64,000 nucleotides of DNA from Sphaerisporangium corydalis (GCF_025506355.1 NZ_JANZYP010000013.1:91442-155441); one strand, 5' to 3'. Positions 10,001-17,632 are shown, counted from the first letter of the stretch. The notes: a model not told the origin generated them from the letters alone. Numbers and translations are program-made.

Positions 10001-10453
10001 GTCGGGGCCGGTCGGTTCGACGCGGACGTGCACCGGGACGGTCCATCCCTGCTTGCTCTCGTCCGGGTCGTCGCATCCGCGCACCGTGAAGGCGTACTCG
10101 CCGTAGCCGTTCAGCTTGATCCGGCGCCTGCCGCGGTCCGGGTGCCCGTGGATCGCGAAGTTCCACTGGCCCTGACTGGCGCCGTCCACGGCGACGTCGA
10201 TGCGGAAGTAGTCGTAGGTGAACCGTTCGAGGATCGCCCACTCGAACACGGCCTCATTCCACAGCCGGTACGCGGTGACGATCGCCTTCTGGTCCTCTGA
10301 CCAGCAGATCTCACCCCGCTCGAACGTCTGGCGCCGCCCTCGCCCCTCCGCGTCGGTCTCGGGCCCGATTGCGCGCCCGAGGGCGCCTCTCTCCGCGCCC
10401 ATGGCCCGCCAGCGGTCGCCGATCCTCCCGCCCACCGCGAACTCGTCGGCCAT
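7073..10453 (-). CDS. LGFP-repeat / toroid-like / TPR-like protein of unknown function
   Basis: An 1126-aa protein with no signal peptide or membrane segment. Two LGFP-type repeats lie near the N-terminus (about residues 7-60 and 157-203, each with an IxxRWxxLG...GALGxP...FExG pattern) around a beta-rich stretch. The middle (about 330-640) is helical and holds words such as SENHILLIE and RPYQRYSLNALINL, which recall the alpha/alpha toroid of polysaccharide lyases; this is a resemblance only. Residues 960-1126 look like degenerate TPRs. LGFP repeats are usually found in cell-wall-associated actinobacterial proteins. The ATG has GGAGGGAG upstream. It stands alone, 274 bp from the protease-NACHT gene. 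I cannot assign a reaction. Confidence 0.75.
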   Translation of the reverse strand: MADEFAVGGRIGDRWRAMGAERGALGRAIGPETDAEGRGRRQTFERGEICWSEDQKAIVTAYRLWNEAVFEWAILERFTYDYFRIDVAVDGASQGQWNFAIHGHPDRGRRRIKLNGYGEYAFTVRGCDDPDESKQGWTVPVHVRVEPTGPDGGFPVRGVIAERWHELGGVAGALGRPLAEETVGGGDYHVQQFEHGAVAAYPRLGPHMAVLAYRQGRDVVINWGYIEGAISAESIVEVILPESGSAEPVFTQRMPLSAFATLEWARQSASSGAVRYRPKLPGTYLIRVTDFVGRIFGLQIRVDLADLHLDAPQRGGTPGRAFATHDARVLALVDYATRTRTPIPGDPTVGEDVAMALVARLHALSLDPEHKVPGELPSHLLVNEVLKDLSPGVVGTDAGEFILVWVCKTKGEYDTFLKGLVAIVLRYGHLLVPEVRDHIVRDLLTVTGGHDVGIETKEVCCDFQPLPPPLLFLGDCIDPPESENHILLIETSRYLSNQILFAQTQDARYDNRANGLADWLLGYLHTIARHDFHEFNARPYQRYSLNALINLHEFASDARVRTAAQIVLDYTTTKFAVSSNRLRRLGPFRRLVSDVNAADGQHDDLVFAADPQRGFFLAYTGPVNPDGTGGEWIQFSWVIEALIAGLAPYRPPIAAYEHALSKTEATQHWLYHGERPAVRGFDGTPLLSSPEPAAGGIEIYYSSPSFLLTAGGMFVNSGYGHDELMGFKDVGAVQATTLLPTRADVKFGDVIRFDAYPDNRRSTNYGVHRGFACGANLRGLDKWCALTGTSADGPWIFLNLDLDLPGHGRLGFYVAAYRTPVADAGSFDPAPANVGLFHAMEATVMSFQEFETRTRQRNPALPAELRIGDTYAFRSADDHEFTFRLWPIGVAYLPIVHHLDGQAVVEDFRDLHLVDGPYLRSPNGHDGYFEIRPSGCAIPLVLDFRDRLNPVRTTNDALCPRLMLDRANALYGLGWELWNLNRHEDGLKSMRDRVKIFEDLAVADPGGFKAMLAQALVEETMFRTPDLPGAQRAGERAVTIYQELAGLPAVPEYPDLSGHAPNAHWVPLTGAFYFLAYAYWEDGKQSEGLRCMRNRVRVFERLASADPATFTADLLAARQILPPFGG

Positions 10454-10675
10454 GACGGCACTCCCTCCACGCCCCGGATATCGCCGGGACTTCGCGAGCG
10501 CGTCGTCACCGCGTCCGGCCCGGCCTTTCGAAGCTAGGGGCGCCGTCCCGCTCGCCGCATGAGTAACCCCCTACTCACTGTTGAGCGGAGAGGTCACGAT
10601 ATATCTTGTCTTCGAACTGAAAGACGCGTAATGTCGCGACTGCTTTGGCGGGTGGACGGACAAGGAGAGCTGGTC

Positions 10676-11809
10676 ATGCCGCGTGTGATCATCGTTGGAG
10701 GCGGCCTCGCGGGGCCGTGCCTGGCCCACGGGTTACGGGGCGCCGGTTTCGAGGTGGCGCTGCACGAACGGGACGAAGGGCTCAGCCGGGGCCAGGGGTA
10801 CCGCATCCACATCGACCCCGTGGGCACGCGTGCCCTCTACGAGTGCCTTCCGCCGCATCTGTACTCGATGGCGATCGACACCTCGTGCGTCGCGGGCACC
10901 AGCGTGACCATGCTGAGCGGGTCGCTCGACGTCGTGAACCGCTTCGTCGTGAACCCGGACCCCGGCGCACCGGTCACCCCGGACAGTGACATCTCGGTCG
11001 ACCGGCTCACCCTGCGGCAGATCCTGCTCGCCGAGCTGGGTGACGCGGTGCGGTTCGGGTCGGAGTTCACCCGCTTCGACCTGCTTCCTGATGGCCGGGT
11101 CCGGGCCCACTTCGCCGGCGGCGCGAGCGAGGACGCCGACATCCTCGTCGCCGCGGACGGCCCGTCGTCCCGCGTCCGCCGACAACTACTCCCTGACGCC
11201 AGTGTGGTGAGAACGGGGACCTGGGCCGTGTTCGGCAAGACCCCTCTCACCCCGGATGCCGAGGCGATCACTCCGCCCGCGGCCCTGGACGGCTTCTCCG
11301 CGGTGATCGCCCCCGACGGCCGGTTCATGCCGCTGGCCGGGCACCGGTTCCGCAAGGACCCGAACAGCCTGGCGTCCGGGCTCGACTTCCCCGACACCCG
11401 CGACTACCTGATGTGGGTGCTGGCGATCCAGGAAGACCTTTCCGGCCTCGGCCCCGCCGCGCTGCTGGACGCCGTGGAGGACCGCATCTCCGACTGGCAC
11501 CCCGACCTGCGCCGCCTCGTACGGCTCAGCGATCCGGAGACGGTGCGCGTGACGCCGTTGCGCACCGCCGAGCCCGTCGATCCGTGGCCGAGCGGACCGG
11601 TGACGTTCGTCGGCGACGCCATCCATTGCATGATCCCGGCGGGCAGCGGCGCCGGGGTGGCCCTGCGTGACGCCGGCCTGCTCTCCACCGAACTCGGAGC
11701 CGCCCTCCGCGACGGATCCCCCCTGGTGGAGGCCATCGCCCGCTACGAACGACAAATGCTCATATACGGCTTCGAAGCCGTGGCGGCCTCCCTGCGTCCG
11801 CGCTTCTGA
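10676..11809 (+). CDS. FAD-dependent aromatic-hydroxylase-like monooxygenase (copy 1)
   Basis: A 377-aa group A flavoprotein monooxygenase. The N-terminus carries the FAD dinucleotide motif GGGLAGPC (about residues 8-15). The second FAD motif, GDAIHCMIPAGSGAGVALRD, lies near residue 315. It should oxidise an aromatic or polyene substrate with NAD(P)H and oxygen; the substrate is unknown. The start at the ATG before PRVIIVGG is supported by AAGGAG 8 nt upstream; an upstream in-frame ATG has no ribosome site. It is a close paralogue of the gene at 12612 across its whole length, and a PPOX-type gene sits between them. No TetR or MarR regulator is adjacent. Confidence 0.88.
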   Translation: MPRVIIVGGGLAGPCLAHGLRGAGFEVALHERDEGLSRGQGYRIHIDPVGTRALYECLPPHLYSMAIDTSCVAGTSVTMLSGSLDVVNRFVVNPDPGAPVTPDSDISVDRLTLRQILLAELGDAVRFGSEFTRFDLLPDGRVRAHFAGGASEDADILVAADGPSSRVRRQLLPDASVVRTGTWAVFGKTPLTPDAEAITPPAALDGFSAVIAPDGRFMPLAGHRFRKDPNSLASGLDFPDTRDYLMWVLAIQEDLSGLGPAALLDAVEDRISDWHPDLRRLVRLSDPETVRVTPLRTAEPVDPWPSGPVTFVGDAIHCMIPAGSGAGVALRDAGLLSTELGAALRDGSPLVEAIARYERQMLIYGFEAVAASLRPRF

Positions 11810-11911
11810 TCGGATGGGCACCAGGTTTCTCTGGGTGGATATTTGACGCATGGTTCGCGAACCAGACCGGTGCCTCGCGCCTTTGTCGGTCGTTGTTGGG
11901 AGACTGTCGGC

Positions 11912-12361
11912 ATGGCGACATGGGAGCAGTTCGAAAGCGAGGCCGGTGAGTTCGCGTCCGCGGTGAAGGTCCGGTTCGAGGCGGCCACCACTCATATCCT
12001 GGCGACGTTGCGCACGGACGGGGCGCCTCGCGTGAGCGGGACCGAGGTCGACTTCACGGGGCCGTATCTGTCTTTCGGCTCGATGTTGCACGCGGTGAAG
12101 GCGCTCGACCTGCGGCGGGACGGCAGGTGCGCGATCCACGCCCGCCCGCGCAACGACGGTGACGCCAAGGTCGCCGGGGTCGCGAACGAGGTGACCGGCG
12201 TGGAGAAGAAGGCCTACACGACCGGCTCGGAGCCGCCCGGCGGCTTCCACGCGTTCCGTCTCGATCTCCACGAGGCCGTGATCACCACCGTCGAGGGCAA
12301 CGAGATCGTCATCCAGCTCTGGCGCCCGGGCTTAGGGGTGAAGACCTTTCGCCGCAAATGA
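11912..12361 (+). CDS. Pyridoxamine 5'-phosphate oxidase-fold (PPOX) flavoprotein
   Basis: A 149-aa protein beginning MATWEQFESEAGEFA. It has the split-barrel pattern of the PPOX family: HILATLRTDGAPRVSGTEVDF in the first half (about residues 29-49) and a strand holding GRCAIHARP in the middle. Members bind FMN or F420 and act as small reductases or oxidases; F420-dependent forms are common in actinobacteria. The ATG at 11912 has GGGAG upstream; an upstream alternative gives an unlikely Arg/Pro leader. It lies between two near-identical FAD monooxygenases, so a shared redox substrate is possible but unproven. Confidence 0.82.
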   Translation: MATWEQFESEAGEFASAVKVRFEAATTHILATLRTDGAPRVSGTEVDFTGPYLSFGSMLHAVKALDLRRDGRCAIHARPRNDGDAKVAGVANEVTGVEKKAYTTGSEPPGGFHAFRLDLHEAVITTVEGNEIVIQLWRPGLGVKTFRRK

Positions 12362-12611
12362 CCTCTGCTCCGAGCCGCTCAGGCCGGTTGCCATCTGTCC
12401 GCCGGGGCCGATCCTGACGGTGACCCGTAGCCGTCACGAAGTCGGATCCCGTGCCTGGATCGCGATTCATCTTGTTCGCCGTTGAGTAGGTACGCACGGT
12501 CTCGGCTGATTCAGGGATCTCAGCTGAGCCATAGAACCAGCAATCCACAGATTCATAGATCCAGTGGCCATACGGTGCTGGTGTTCAAGGTAGGTAGAGG
12601 GGGCGTTCGTC

Positions 12612-13742
12612 ATGCCGCGGGCGATCATTGTCGGGGGAGGCCTCGCCGGGCCGTGTCTCGCGCACGGGTTACGGCGTGCCGGTTTCGAGGTGGCGCTGCA
12701 CGAACGGGACGACGGGCTCGCCCGCGCGCAGGGGTACCGCATCCGCATCGGCCCAGAGGGCACGCGTGCGTTGTACGAGTGCCTGCCGCCCCATCTCTAC
12801 TCGCTGGCGGTCGACACGGCAGGGGTCCCGGGCTCTGGCGTCACCGTCCTCACCGGTTCGCTCGGCGTCATCAAGCGGGTCGTCGTGAACGATCCCGCCG
12901 CCCCGACGACTCCCGACAGCGGTATCTCCGTCGACCGGCTCACCCTGCGGCAGATCCTGCTGGCCGAGCTGGGTGACGCGGTGCGTTTCGGGTCGGAGTT
13001 CACCCGCTTCGACGTGCTCTCTGGCGGTCGGGTACGGGCCCACTTCGACGGCGGCGCGAGCGAGGAGGCCGACCTCCTCGTCGGCGGGGACGGGCCGTCG
13101 TCCCGTGTCCGCCGCCAGTTGCTGCCGGACGCCCGCGTGGTGACCACGGGGACCTGGGCGGTGTTCGGCAGGACCCCGCTGACACCGGAGGTCGCGGAGA
13201 TCACCCCGGCCGCCGCCCTGGACGGCTTCTCCACCGTCATCTCACCCGACGGGCGGTTCATGCCGCTGGCCGGGCACCGCTACCGCAAGGATCCGAACAG
13301 CCTGGCGTCCGGCCTGAGCTTCCCCGACACCCGCGACTACCTGATGTGGGTGTTCGGCGTCAACGACGACGTCTCCCGCCTTGACCCCGCCGCGTTGCTC
13401 GACACCGTCGAGGGCCGCATCGCCGACTGGCATCCCGATCTGCGTGGCATCGTGCGGCGCAGCGACCCGGACACGGTGCGCGCGGTCCCGATGCGCACCG
13501 CCGAACCCGTGGCGCCGTGGCCGAGCGGGCCCGTCACCCTCATCGGCGACGCCATCCACTGCATGATCCCGGCGGGCATCGGAGCCGCCGTGGCGCTCCG
13601 CGACGCCGCCCTCCTGTCGGCCGAACTCGGCGCCGCTCTCCGCGCCGGCGCCCCCTTGGTGAACGCCGTGGCCCGCTACGAGCGCGAGATGCTCACGTAC
13701 GGCTTCGAGGCGGTGGCCGCCTCCCAGCGCCCCCGCTTCTGA
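12612..13742 (+). CDS. FAD-dependent aromatic-hydroxylase-like monooxygenase (copy 2)
   Basis: A 376-aa paralogue of the monooxygenase at 10676, colinear from MPRAIIVGGGLAGPC to the shared C-terminal RPRF. Both FAD motifs are kept (GGGLAGPC; GDAIHCMIPAGIGAAVALRD). Most differences are conservative, so the duplication is recent or both copies are under selection. The ATG follows a GGTAGAGGGGGCG purine-rich tract. A 250-bp gap upstream may hold a separate promoter. Confidence 0.88.
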   Translation: MPRAIIVGGGLAGPCLAHGLRRAGFEVALHERDDGLARAQGYRIRIGPEGTRALYECLPPHLYSLAVDTAGVPGSGVTVLTGSLGVIKRVVVNDPAAPTTPDSGISVDRLTLRQILLAELGDAVRFGSEFTRFDVLSGGRVRAHFDGGASEEADLLVGGDGPSSRVRRQLLPDARVVTTGTWAVFGRTPLTPEVAEITPAAALDGFSTVISPDGRFMPLAGHRYRKDPNSLASGLSFPDTRDYLMWVFGVNDDVSRLDPAALLDTVEGRIADWHPDLRGIVRRSDPDTVRAVPMRTAEPVAPWPSGPVTLIGDAIHCMIPAGIGAAVALRDAALLSAELGAALRAGAPLVNAVARYEREMLTYGFEAVAASQRPRF

Positions 13743-13753
13743 CACCCCAGCTT

Positions 13754-14074
13754 TCAGGACTCCGTTGCCCGGCGCCACGTCAGTTTCACGTTCAGGTGGC
13801 CCTCGATGGAGGACTTGGCGATCACCGCGCCGGCCTCGGCGTTCAGGCGTACGCCCAGTTCGATCTCGACCTCGTCCGGATTCGCCCTGCGGAAGGTGTC
13901 CAGGGCGGCCTCGGCGGCGGCCCTGATCGGCTGGAGCGCCTCCTGAAGCGAGTCGACAGCCGCCTCGATCTTGTCCCCGCTGCGCGACGCCCGCCGGACC
14001 CCCGGCTCGTTCTCCGACACCTCCACCGTGACGTGCCCACCCTCGGACAACGGCATGCGCATCAGCTCGCTCAT
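13754..14074 (-). CDS. Trypco1 (trypsin-co-occurring domain 1, CU044_2847-type) protein
   Basis: A 106-aa protein of the Trypco1 family, small proteins found in actinobacteria beside trypsin-like protease/NTPase conflict genes. The core is a VTVEVSE strand, a central helix (about residues 34-64), and then EVEIELGVRLNAEAGAVIAK (68-87) with HLNVKLTWRR at the end. The start at MSELMRMP is fixed by CCCCCGGAG 7 nt upstream; the longer open frame lacks a ribosome site. It is convergent with monooxygenase copy 2 (11 bp apart). No protease gene adjoins it, but its leader matches that of the protease-NACHT gene 7 kb to the left. It is probably a regulator or partner of that protease. Confidence 0.82.
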   Translation of the reverse strand: MSELMRMPLSEGGHVTVEVSENEPGVRRASRSGDKIEAAVDSLQEALQPIRAAAEAALDTFRRANPDEVEIELGVRLNAEAGAVIAKSSIEGHLNVKLTWRRATES

Positions 14075-14134
14075 GATCAACTCCGGGGGAAGGAAGACAA
14101 GGGGAAAGAAGACATAAGGAGCGGATCGTAACCC
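14074..14134 (-). promoter_or_regulatory. Leader element shared with the protease-NACHT gene (copy A)
   Basis: GGAGCGGATCGTAACCC (plus strand 14118-14134) and CTCCGGGGGA (14081-14090) repeat the arrangement at 6892-6952. The sense-strand TACGAT inside the 17-bp block is a plausible -10 hexamer, and TCCCCCGGAG supplies the ribosome site. The sequence between the blocks differs, so this is a conserved regulatory layout and not simply a copied stretch. Confidence 0.65.
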
Positions 14135-14247
14135 CTCCAGGGGTCCTCCGCTCTTCACTAAGCCCCCGCTCCACGCCTCGCGTCCTCCCCTTCGTACGGG
14201 ACCAATCCGGAACACCGGGTGCCGATTCAGAGCATCTGAGTAAAAAG

Positions 14248-14296
14248 AGAGCACTGCTCTTGACGACACCTGCTCTCCTGAGAGAGCATTGCTCTC
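14248..14296 (+). promoter_or_regulatory. Paired palindromic operators over a promoter (TetR-type)
   Basis: Two near-identical palindromes, AGAGCA-C-TGCTCT (14248-14260) and GAGAGCA-T-TGCTCTC (14282-14296), have centres 35 bp apart. A further half-site TGCTCTC lies at 14271-14277. A -35-like TTGACG (14260-14265) abuts the first palindrome, and the second covers the -10 region before the YrdB gene. This is a repressor-type layout, and the word resembles actinobacterial TetR-family sites. No TetR gene lies within 10 kb in this window, so the regulator must be elsewhere. Confidence 0.7.
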
Positions 14297-14336
14297 GAAG
14301 CGGAGCAAGGGATTCCCCCGAATACTGGAGCTTGAG

Positions 14337-14681
14337 ATGCTGACCATCCTCAAAGGTGCCAACGCCGGACTGATGTTCTTCCTCGAACTCGGCGTCTACC
14401 TGGCCGTGGGGTACTGGGGTTTCACGCTCAGCCCCAATTGGGCGATTAAGATCCTTTTGGGGGTTGGCGGCCCGGTCCTGTTCGCCGTCATCTGGGGCGT
14501 CTTCGGGTCGCCCAAGGCGAGCATCCCGCTGCACGGCATGGCCCGTGCGGCGCTGGAGATCCTCTGGTTCGGCGGCGGCATCGCGGCCGCGGCGTCGGCG
14601 GGCCTCGTCACCGCGTCGGTGGTGTTCGCCGGGCTTTTCATCGTGAACGCGATCCTCAGGATCGTCTGGAACCAGATCTGA
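14337..14681 (+). CDS. YrdB family (DUF2568) membrane protein
   Basis: A 114-aa protein with four hydrophobic segments (about residues 8-28, 36-54, 67-86 and 90-110) and the family pattern WGVFGSPKA followed by an amphipathic LHGMARAALEILWF stretch. YrdB proteins are small inner-membrane proteins of unknown function. The ATG at 14337 has GGAG 6 nt upstream. It is first in a two-gene unit with the epimerase-like gene (38 bp gap), behind the palindromic operators at 14248-14296. The two products are probably induced together by the same ligand. Confidence 0.82.
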   Translation: MLTILKGANAGLMFFLELGVYLAVGYWGFTLSPNWAIKILLGVGGPVLFAVIWGVFGSPKASIPLHGMARAALEILWFGGGIAAAASAGLVTASVVFAGLFIVNAILRIVWNQI

Positions 14682-14719
14682 CAGCGAACGGCCTCATTCC
14701 ACAGAAGGAGATCGACATC

Positions 14720-15658
14720 ATGGGCAAGCACGTCATCGTCGGAGCCGGCCAGGTCGGATCCCCGCTCGCCGAAGCGCTCGCGTCCAGCGGCCACGAGGTG
14801 ACCGTGGTGACCAGGTCGGGTTCGGGCCCGGCCACACCAGGGGTGACACGACTCGCCGCGGACGCGAGCGACGGGGAACGGCTCGCGAGCATCGCCAAGG
14901 GCGCCGAGGCGCTCTACAACTGCGCGAACCCGCAGTACCACCGCTGGGCGCGGGACTGGCCGCCGATGGCGAACGCGATGCTCGGCGCGGCCGAGAAGAG
15001 CGGGGCGGTACTGGTCACGCTCAGCAACCTCTACGGGTACGGCCCGGTCGACCGGCCGATGACCGAGGACCTGCCGCTGGCAGCGCCGGGCACCAAGGGC
15101 CGGGTCAGGGCGAAGATGTGGTCCGACGCGCTCGCCGCGCACCAGGCGGGGCGCGTGCGGATCACCGAAGTGCGGGGATCGGACTTCTTCGGCCCGAACA
15201 TGATCGACCTGTCGTTCTTCGGCAGCCGGTTCATCAAGCCGATCCTGGCGGGGAAGACGGTGCGGGTGCCCGCCGACCCCGACCAGCCGCACAGCGTGAC
15301 CTACCTCCCGGACGCGGCACGGGCCCTCGCGGTCGTGGCGCTCGACGAGCGGGCCTGGGGCCGCGCCTGGCACGTCCCCACCGGCCCCGCGCTCACGATC
15401 CGGCGGATGGCCGAGCGCATCGCCTCGGCCGAGGGAGCGCCCAAGCCCGAACTGGCCGCCATCCCGCACTGGACCATGCGCGCGGCCGGGCTCTTCTCAC
15501 CCCTGCTCCGCGAACTGGAGGAGACCCGCTACCAGTTCGTCCGCCCCTTCATCCTCGACTCCTCCGCCTTCGAAACCACCTTCGACGTCCCCTCGACCCC
15601 CTTCGACGACGCCCTCAAACACACCCTCACCTGGTGGCACACCACCCACCCCGCCTGA
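14720..15658 (+). CDS. NAD(P)-dependent epimerase/dehydratase family protein
   Basis: A 312-aa extended short-chain dehydrogenase/reductase-like protein. It begins with a Rossmann fold whose dinucleotide motif is VGAGQVGSP (residues 6-14). The middle holds LSNLYGYGP, with the Tyr where the active-site Tyr is expected (no full YxxxK is evident). The C-terminal half contains substrate-domain words such as WHVPTGPALTIRRM. Relatives act on nucleotide sugars or as atypical reductases; the substrate is not predictable. GGAG lies upstream of the ATG. It is co-transcribed with the YrdB gene and therefore under the same operator pair. Confidence 0.85.
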   Translation: MGKHVIVGAGQVGSPLAEALASSGHEVTVVTRSGSGPATPGVTRLAADASDGERLASIAKGAEALYNCANPQYHRWARDWPPMANAMLGAAEKSGAVLVTLSNLYGYGPVDRPMTEDLPLAAPGTKGRVRAKMWSDALAAHQAGRVRITEVRGSDFFGPNMIDLSFFGSRFIKPILAGKTVRVPADPDQPHSVTYLPDAARALAVVALDERAWGRAWHVPTGPALTIRRMAERIASAEGAPKPELAAIPHWTMRAAGLFSPLLRELEETRYQFVRPFILDSSAFETTFDVPSTPFDDALKHTLTWWHTTHPA

Positions 15659-15891
15659 GGGCCACCGGCACCGCCGATCACCATGCGAGGGCGTGACCGA
15701 CGCGTTACGCTGTGTTGCCAAAGGGGTCCGGTTCTGTGCCGCGACCCGGGTGGCGGTGGCGTGCGGACGGAGGCGAGAAGTGACCCTTGGACGCGTGCCC
15801 TCAAACGAATGCCGCGGCGGGGCGCGCTACCCGGTGATCAGCCGATCGGCGATGATGATGACGCGCGAGTCGACGGGAGGAGGAACGCGAC

Positions 15892-16557
15892 ATGGACGAC
15901 ATCAGAACCCGCACAGGGCTGCTGAGCCAGAGCGATGCCGCACGCTTCCTCGAAATCCGGCAGCAGACCTTCAACCGCTGGGCGCGAGATCACGAGGAGG
16001 ATCCTCCGCTCCTGCACGTCCTTCCCTCGTCCATGCCCCGGGAGGCCACCGTCCCCCTCGTGGCGGTGGCGGAGGCCTACGTCCTGGACGCCCTGCGGCG
16101 GGCGGGCGTGAAGCCGCACAAGATCCGGCCCGCGCTGCGGCGGCTGCGGAAGGAGTTCGGACACGACTACGTTCTTCTGGCTCCCGAACTGGCGACCGAC
16201 GGCATCGACGTCCTGTGGGACTTCTCTCGCACCAAGGCCGGTGCGGGGCTCATCGAGGCCAGGACCGGCCAGCATGTCATCCGCGAGATCGTGAGCGACT
16301 ACCTCGACTACCTCATGCGCGCCGAGGACGGCTTTCCTGGGAGCCTGCGGCTGAGAAGCTGCCTCCCGTCGAACGTGGTGATAGACCCGCTCAGGGCGTT
16401 CGGGCAGCCCATCTTCGCGGGGACGCGTACCCGGGTGGCCGAGGTCGCGGCCATGATGAAGGCAGGGGAGGCGCCCGAGGTGATCGTCGATGAGCTCGGA
16501 GTCACCCTCGACGACGTCAGAACCGCCACCCGCATCCTCTTGGGCCACGCCGCCTGA
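15892..16557 (+). CDS. DUF433 antitoxin with N-terminal HTH-like region
   Basis: A 221-aa protein. The N-terminus (about residues 10-85) looks like a MerR/HTH-type DNA-binding segment, with LLSQSDAARFLEIRQQTFNR and later VLDALRRAGV. The C-terminus (about 161-215) is a DUF433 domain: VVIDPLRAFGQPIFAGTRTR then MMKAGEAPEVIVDELGV. DUF433 proteins are antitoxins of PIN-like toxins. The following PIN-like gene overlaps this one by 68 bp in another frame, which ties the two translationally. It is longer than minimal DUF433 antitoxins (about 75 aa) because of the added HTH part, which probably gives autoregulation. Confidence 0.85.
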   Translation: MDDIRTRTGLLSQSDAARFLEIRQQTFNRWARDHEEDPPLLHVLPSSMPREATVPLVAVAEAYVLDALRRAGVKPHKIRPALRRLRKEFGHDYVLLAPELATDGIDVLWDFSRTKAGAGLIEARTGQHVIREIVSDYLDYLMRAEDGFPGSLRLRSCLPSNVVIDPLRAFGQPIFAGTRTRVAEVAAMMKAGEAPEVIVDELGVTLDDVRTATRILLGHAA

Positions 16558-16987
16558 GTTCTATCTCGACGAGAACAGCGTCAGCCGCAGCGTCCGCAAA
16601 CTGCTCTCCGGGTTGGGCTATCAGGTGCATACACCGGCTGAGTTGTTCGGATCACGGGAGAAGGCCCTGGGCGCGCCTGACGATCAGTGGCTGCCGCTGG
16701 TCGGGCAGCGCGGCTGGGTGGTGATCGCGTCGGACATCCACATCTTTCAACGCCCGCACGAGTACCAGGCATATCTCAAGGCCAGGGTCGCGGTCTTCCT
16801 GCTACCGGGGGAGTCGAGGGTCGAGGAGCGCATGGACTTGATCACCTGCGGTCTGTCGGTGATGTGCGGTGAGGCGAGCCAGCATCGCTCGGGTGTGTGG
16901 CGGTTGACTCCGCGAGGGCCCGAGCCATACGTAACGCCGATCACCAAGGGGAGGCGATCGCCACGCTCCAAGACCCGGAGCGGGTGA
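16490..16987 (+). CDS. PIN-like (VapC45/DUF5615-type) toxin
   Basis: A 165-aa protein with the acidic start of a PIN-like fold, EFYLDENSV (about residues 23-31), followed by a helix, then DDQWLPLVGQRGWVVIASD (about 64-82), which supplies further acidic residues. This matches the PIN-like partner of DUF433 antitoxins, predicted ribonucleases that cleave RNA when freed. The only possible start in frame is the ATG at 16490, because no ATG, GTG or TTG occurs between it and the conserved core; the 68-bp overlap with the antitoxin gene is therefore real. The basic tail (RRSPRSKTRSG) is poorly conserved in type. Confidence 0.78.
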   Translation: MSSESPSTTSEPPPASSWATPPEFYLDENSVSRSVRKLLSGLGYQVHTPAELFGSREKALGAPDDQWLPLVGQRGWVVIASDIHIFQRPHEYQAYLKARVAVFLLPGESRVEERMDLITCGLSVMCGEASQHRSGVWRLTPRGPEPYVTPITKGRRSPRSKTRSG

Positions 16988-17062
16988 GTCAGCGGAGGGC
17001 CGGGGGTCGTCCGTTGGTGAATGGTGCGGATTGGGTGGTGGGGGGTGGGGGCGGTCGGCAGG

Positions 17063-17632
17063 ATGCCGGGTATGGGTGGTGGGTTCGTGAGCGGTGGGGT
17101 GCGGCGGGCGGTGGTGGGGGACGCGGCGGCGCTGGTGCGGCTGCGCGGTCTCATGCTGGAGGCGATGGGGATGACGGTCGGGGGCGAGGACGCGGGGTGG
17201 CGCGCGGTCGCCGAGGCGTGGTTCGCCGAACGGTTGCGGGACAAGGCGAACTTCGTCGCCTATGTCGTGGAGGACGCGGAGCTCGGGGTCGTGTCCAGCG
17301 CGGTCGGCGCCTGCGAACGGCGCGCTCCGGGGCCGGTGAACCCGGCGGGGGTGCACGGGCACGTGTCGAACATCAGCACCGATCCTCGCAGGCGGCGCCG
17401 TGGTCACGCCAGGGCGTGCCTGGACGCGGTGCTCGGCTGGTTCCGTGAGGAGACCGAGGTGCGGGTGATCGACCTCAACGCCACCGGCGACGGCATCGAG
17501 CTCTACCGTTCCGTCGGTTTCGATGCTCCGCGCTTCCCCGCCCTCCAGCTCAGGATCAGGGAGATGACCACCGCGTCCGGCCGGGCGACGGACGCCGACC
17601 GGCCAGGTGGCGGCCGTAGTCTCTGGGCATGA
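17063..17632 (+). CDS. GNAT family N-acetyltransferase
   Basis: A GNAT acetyltransferase of about 189 aa. The acyl-CoA-binding motif is HVSNISTDPRRRRRGHARACL (R/Q-x-x-G-x-A pattern, RRRRGHA), followed by the typical VIDLNATGDGIELYRSVGF. The acceptor substrate is unknown. The start is uncertain: ATG 17063 follows GGCAGG and is preferred, 17072 is an alternative, and an upstream frame from 17021 lacks a ribosome site. Its TGA overlaps the ATG of the next gene (ATGA), so the two are translated as a coupled pair. Confidence 0.82.
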   Translation: MPGMGGGFVSGGVRRAVVGDAAALVRLRGLMLEAMGMTVGGEDAGWRAVAEAWFAERLRDKANFVAYVVEDAELGVVSSAVGACERRAPGPVNPAGVHGHVSNISTDPRRRRRGHARACLDAVLGWFREETEVRVIDLNATGDGIELYRSVGFDAPRFPALQLRIREMTTASGRATDADRPGGGRSLWA

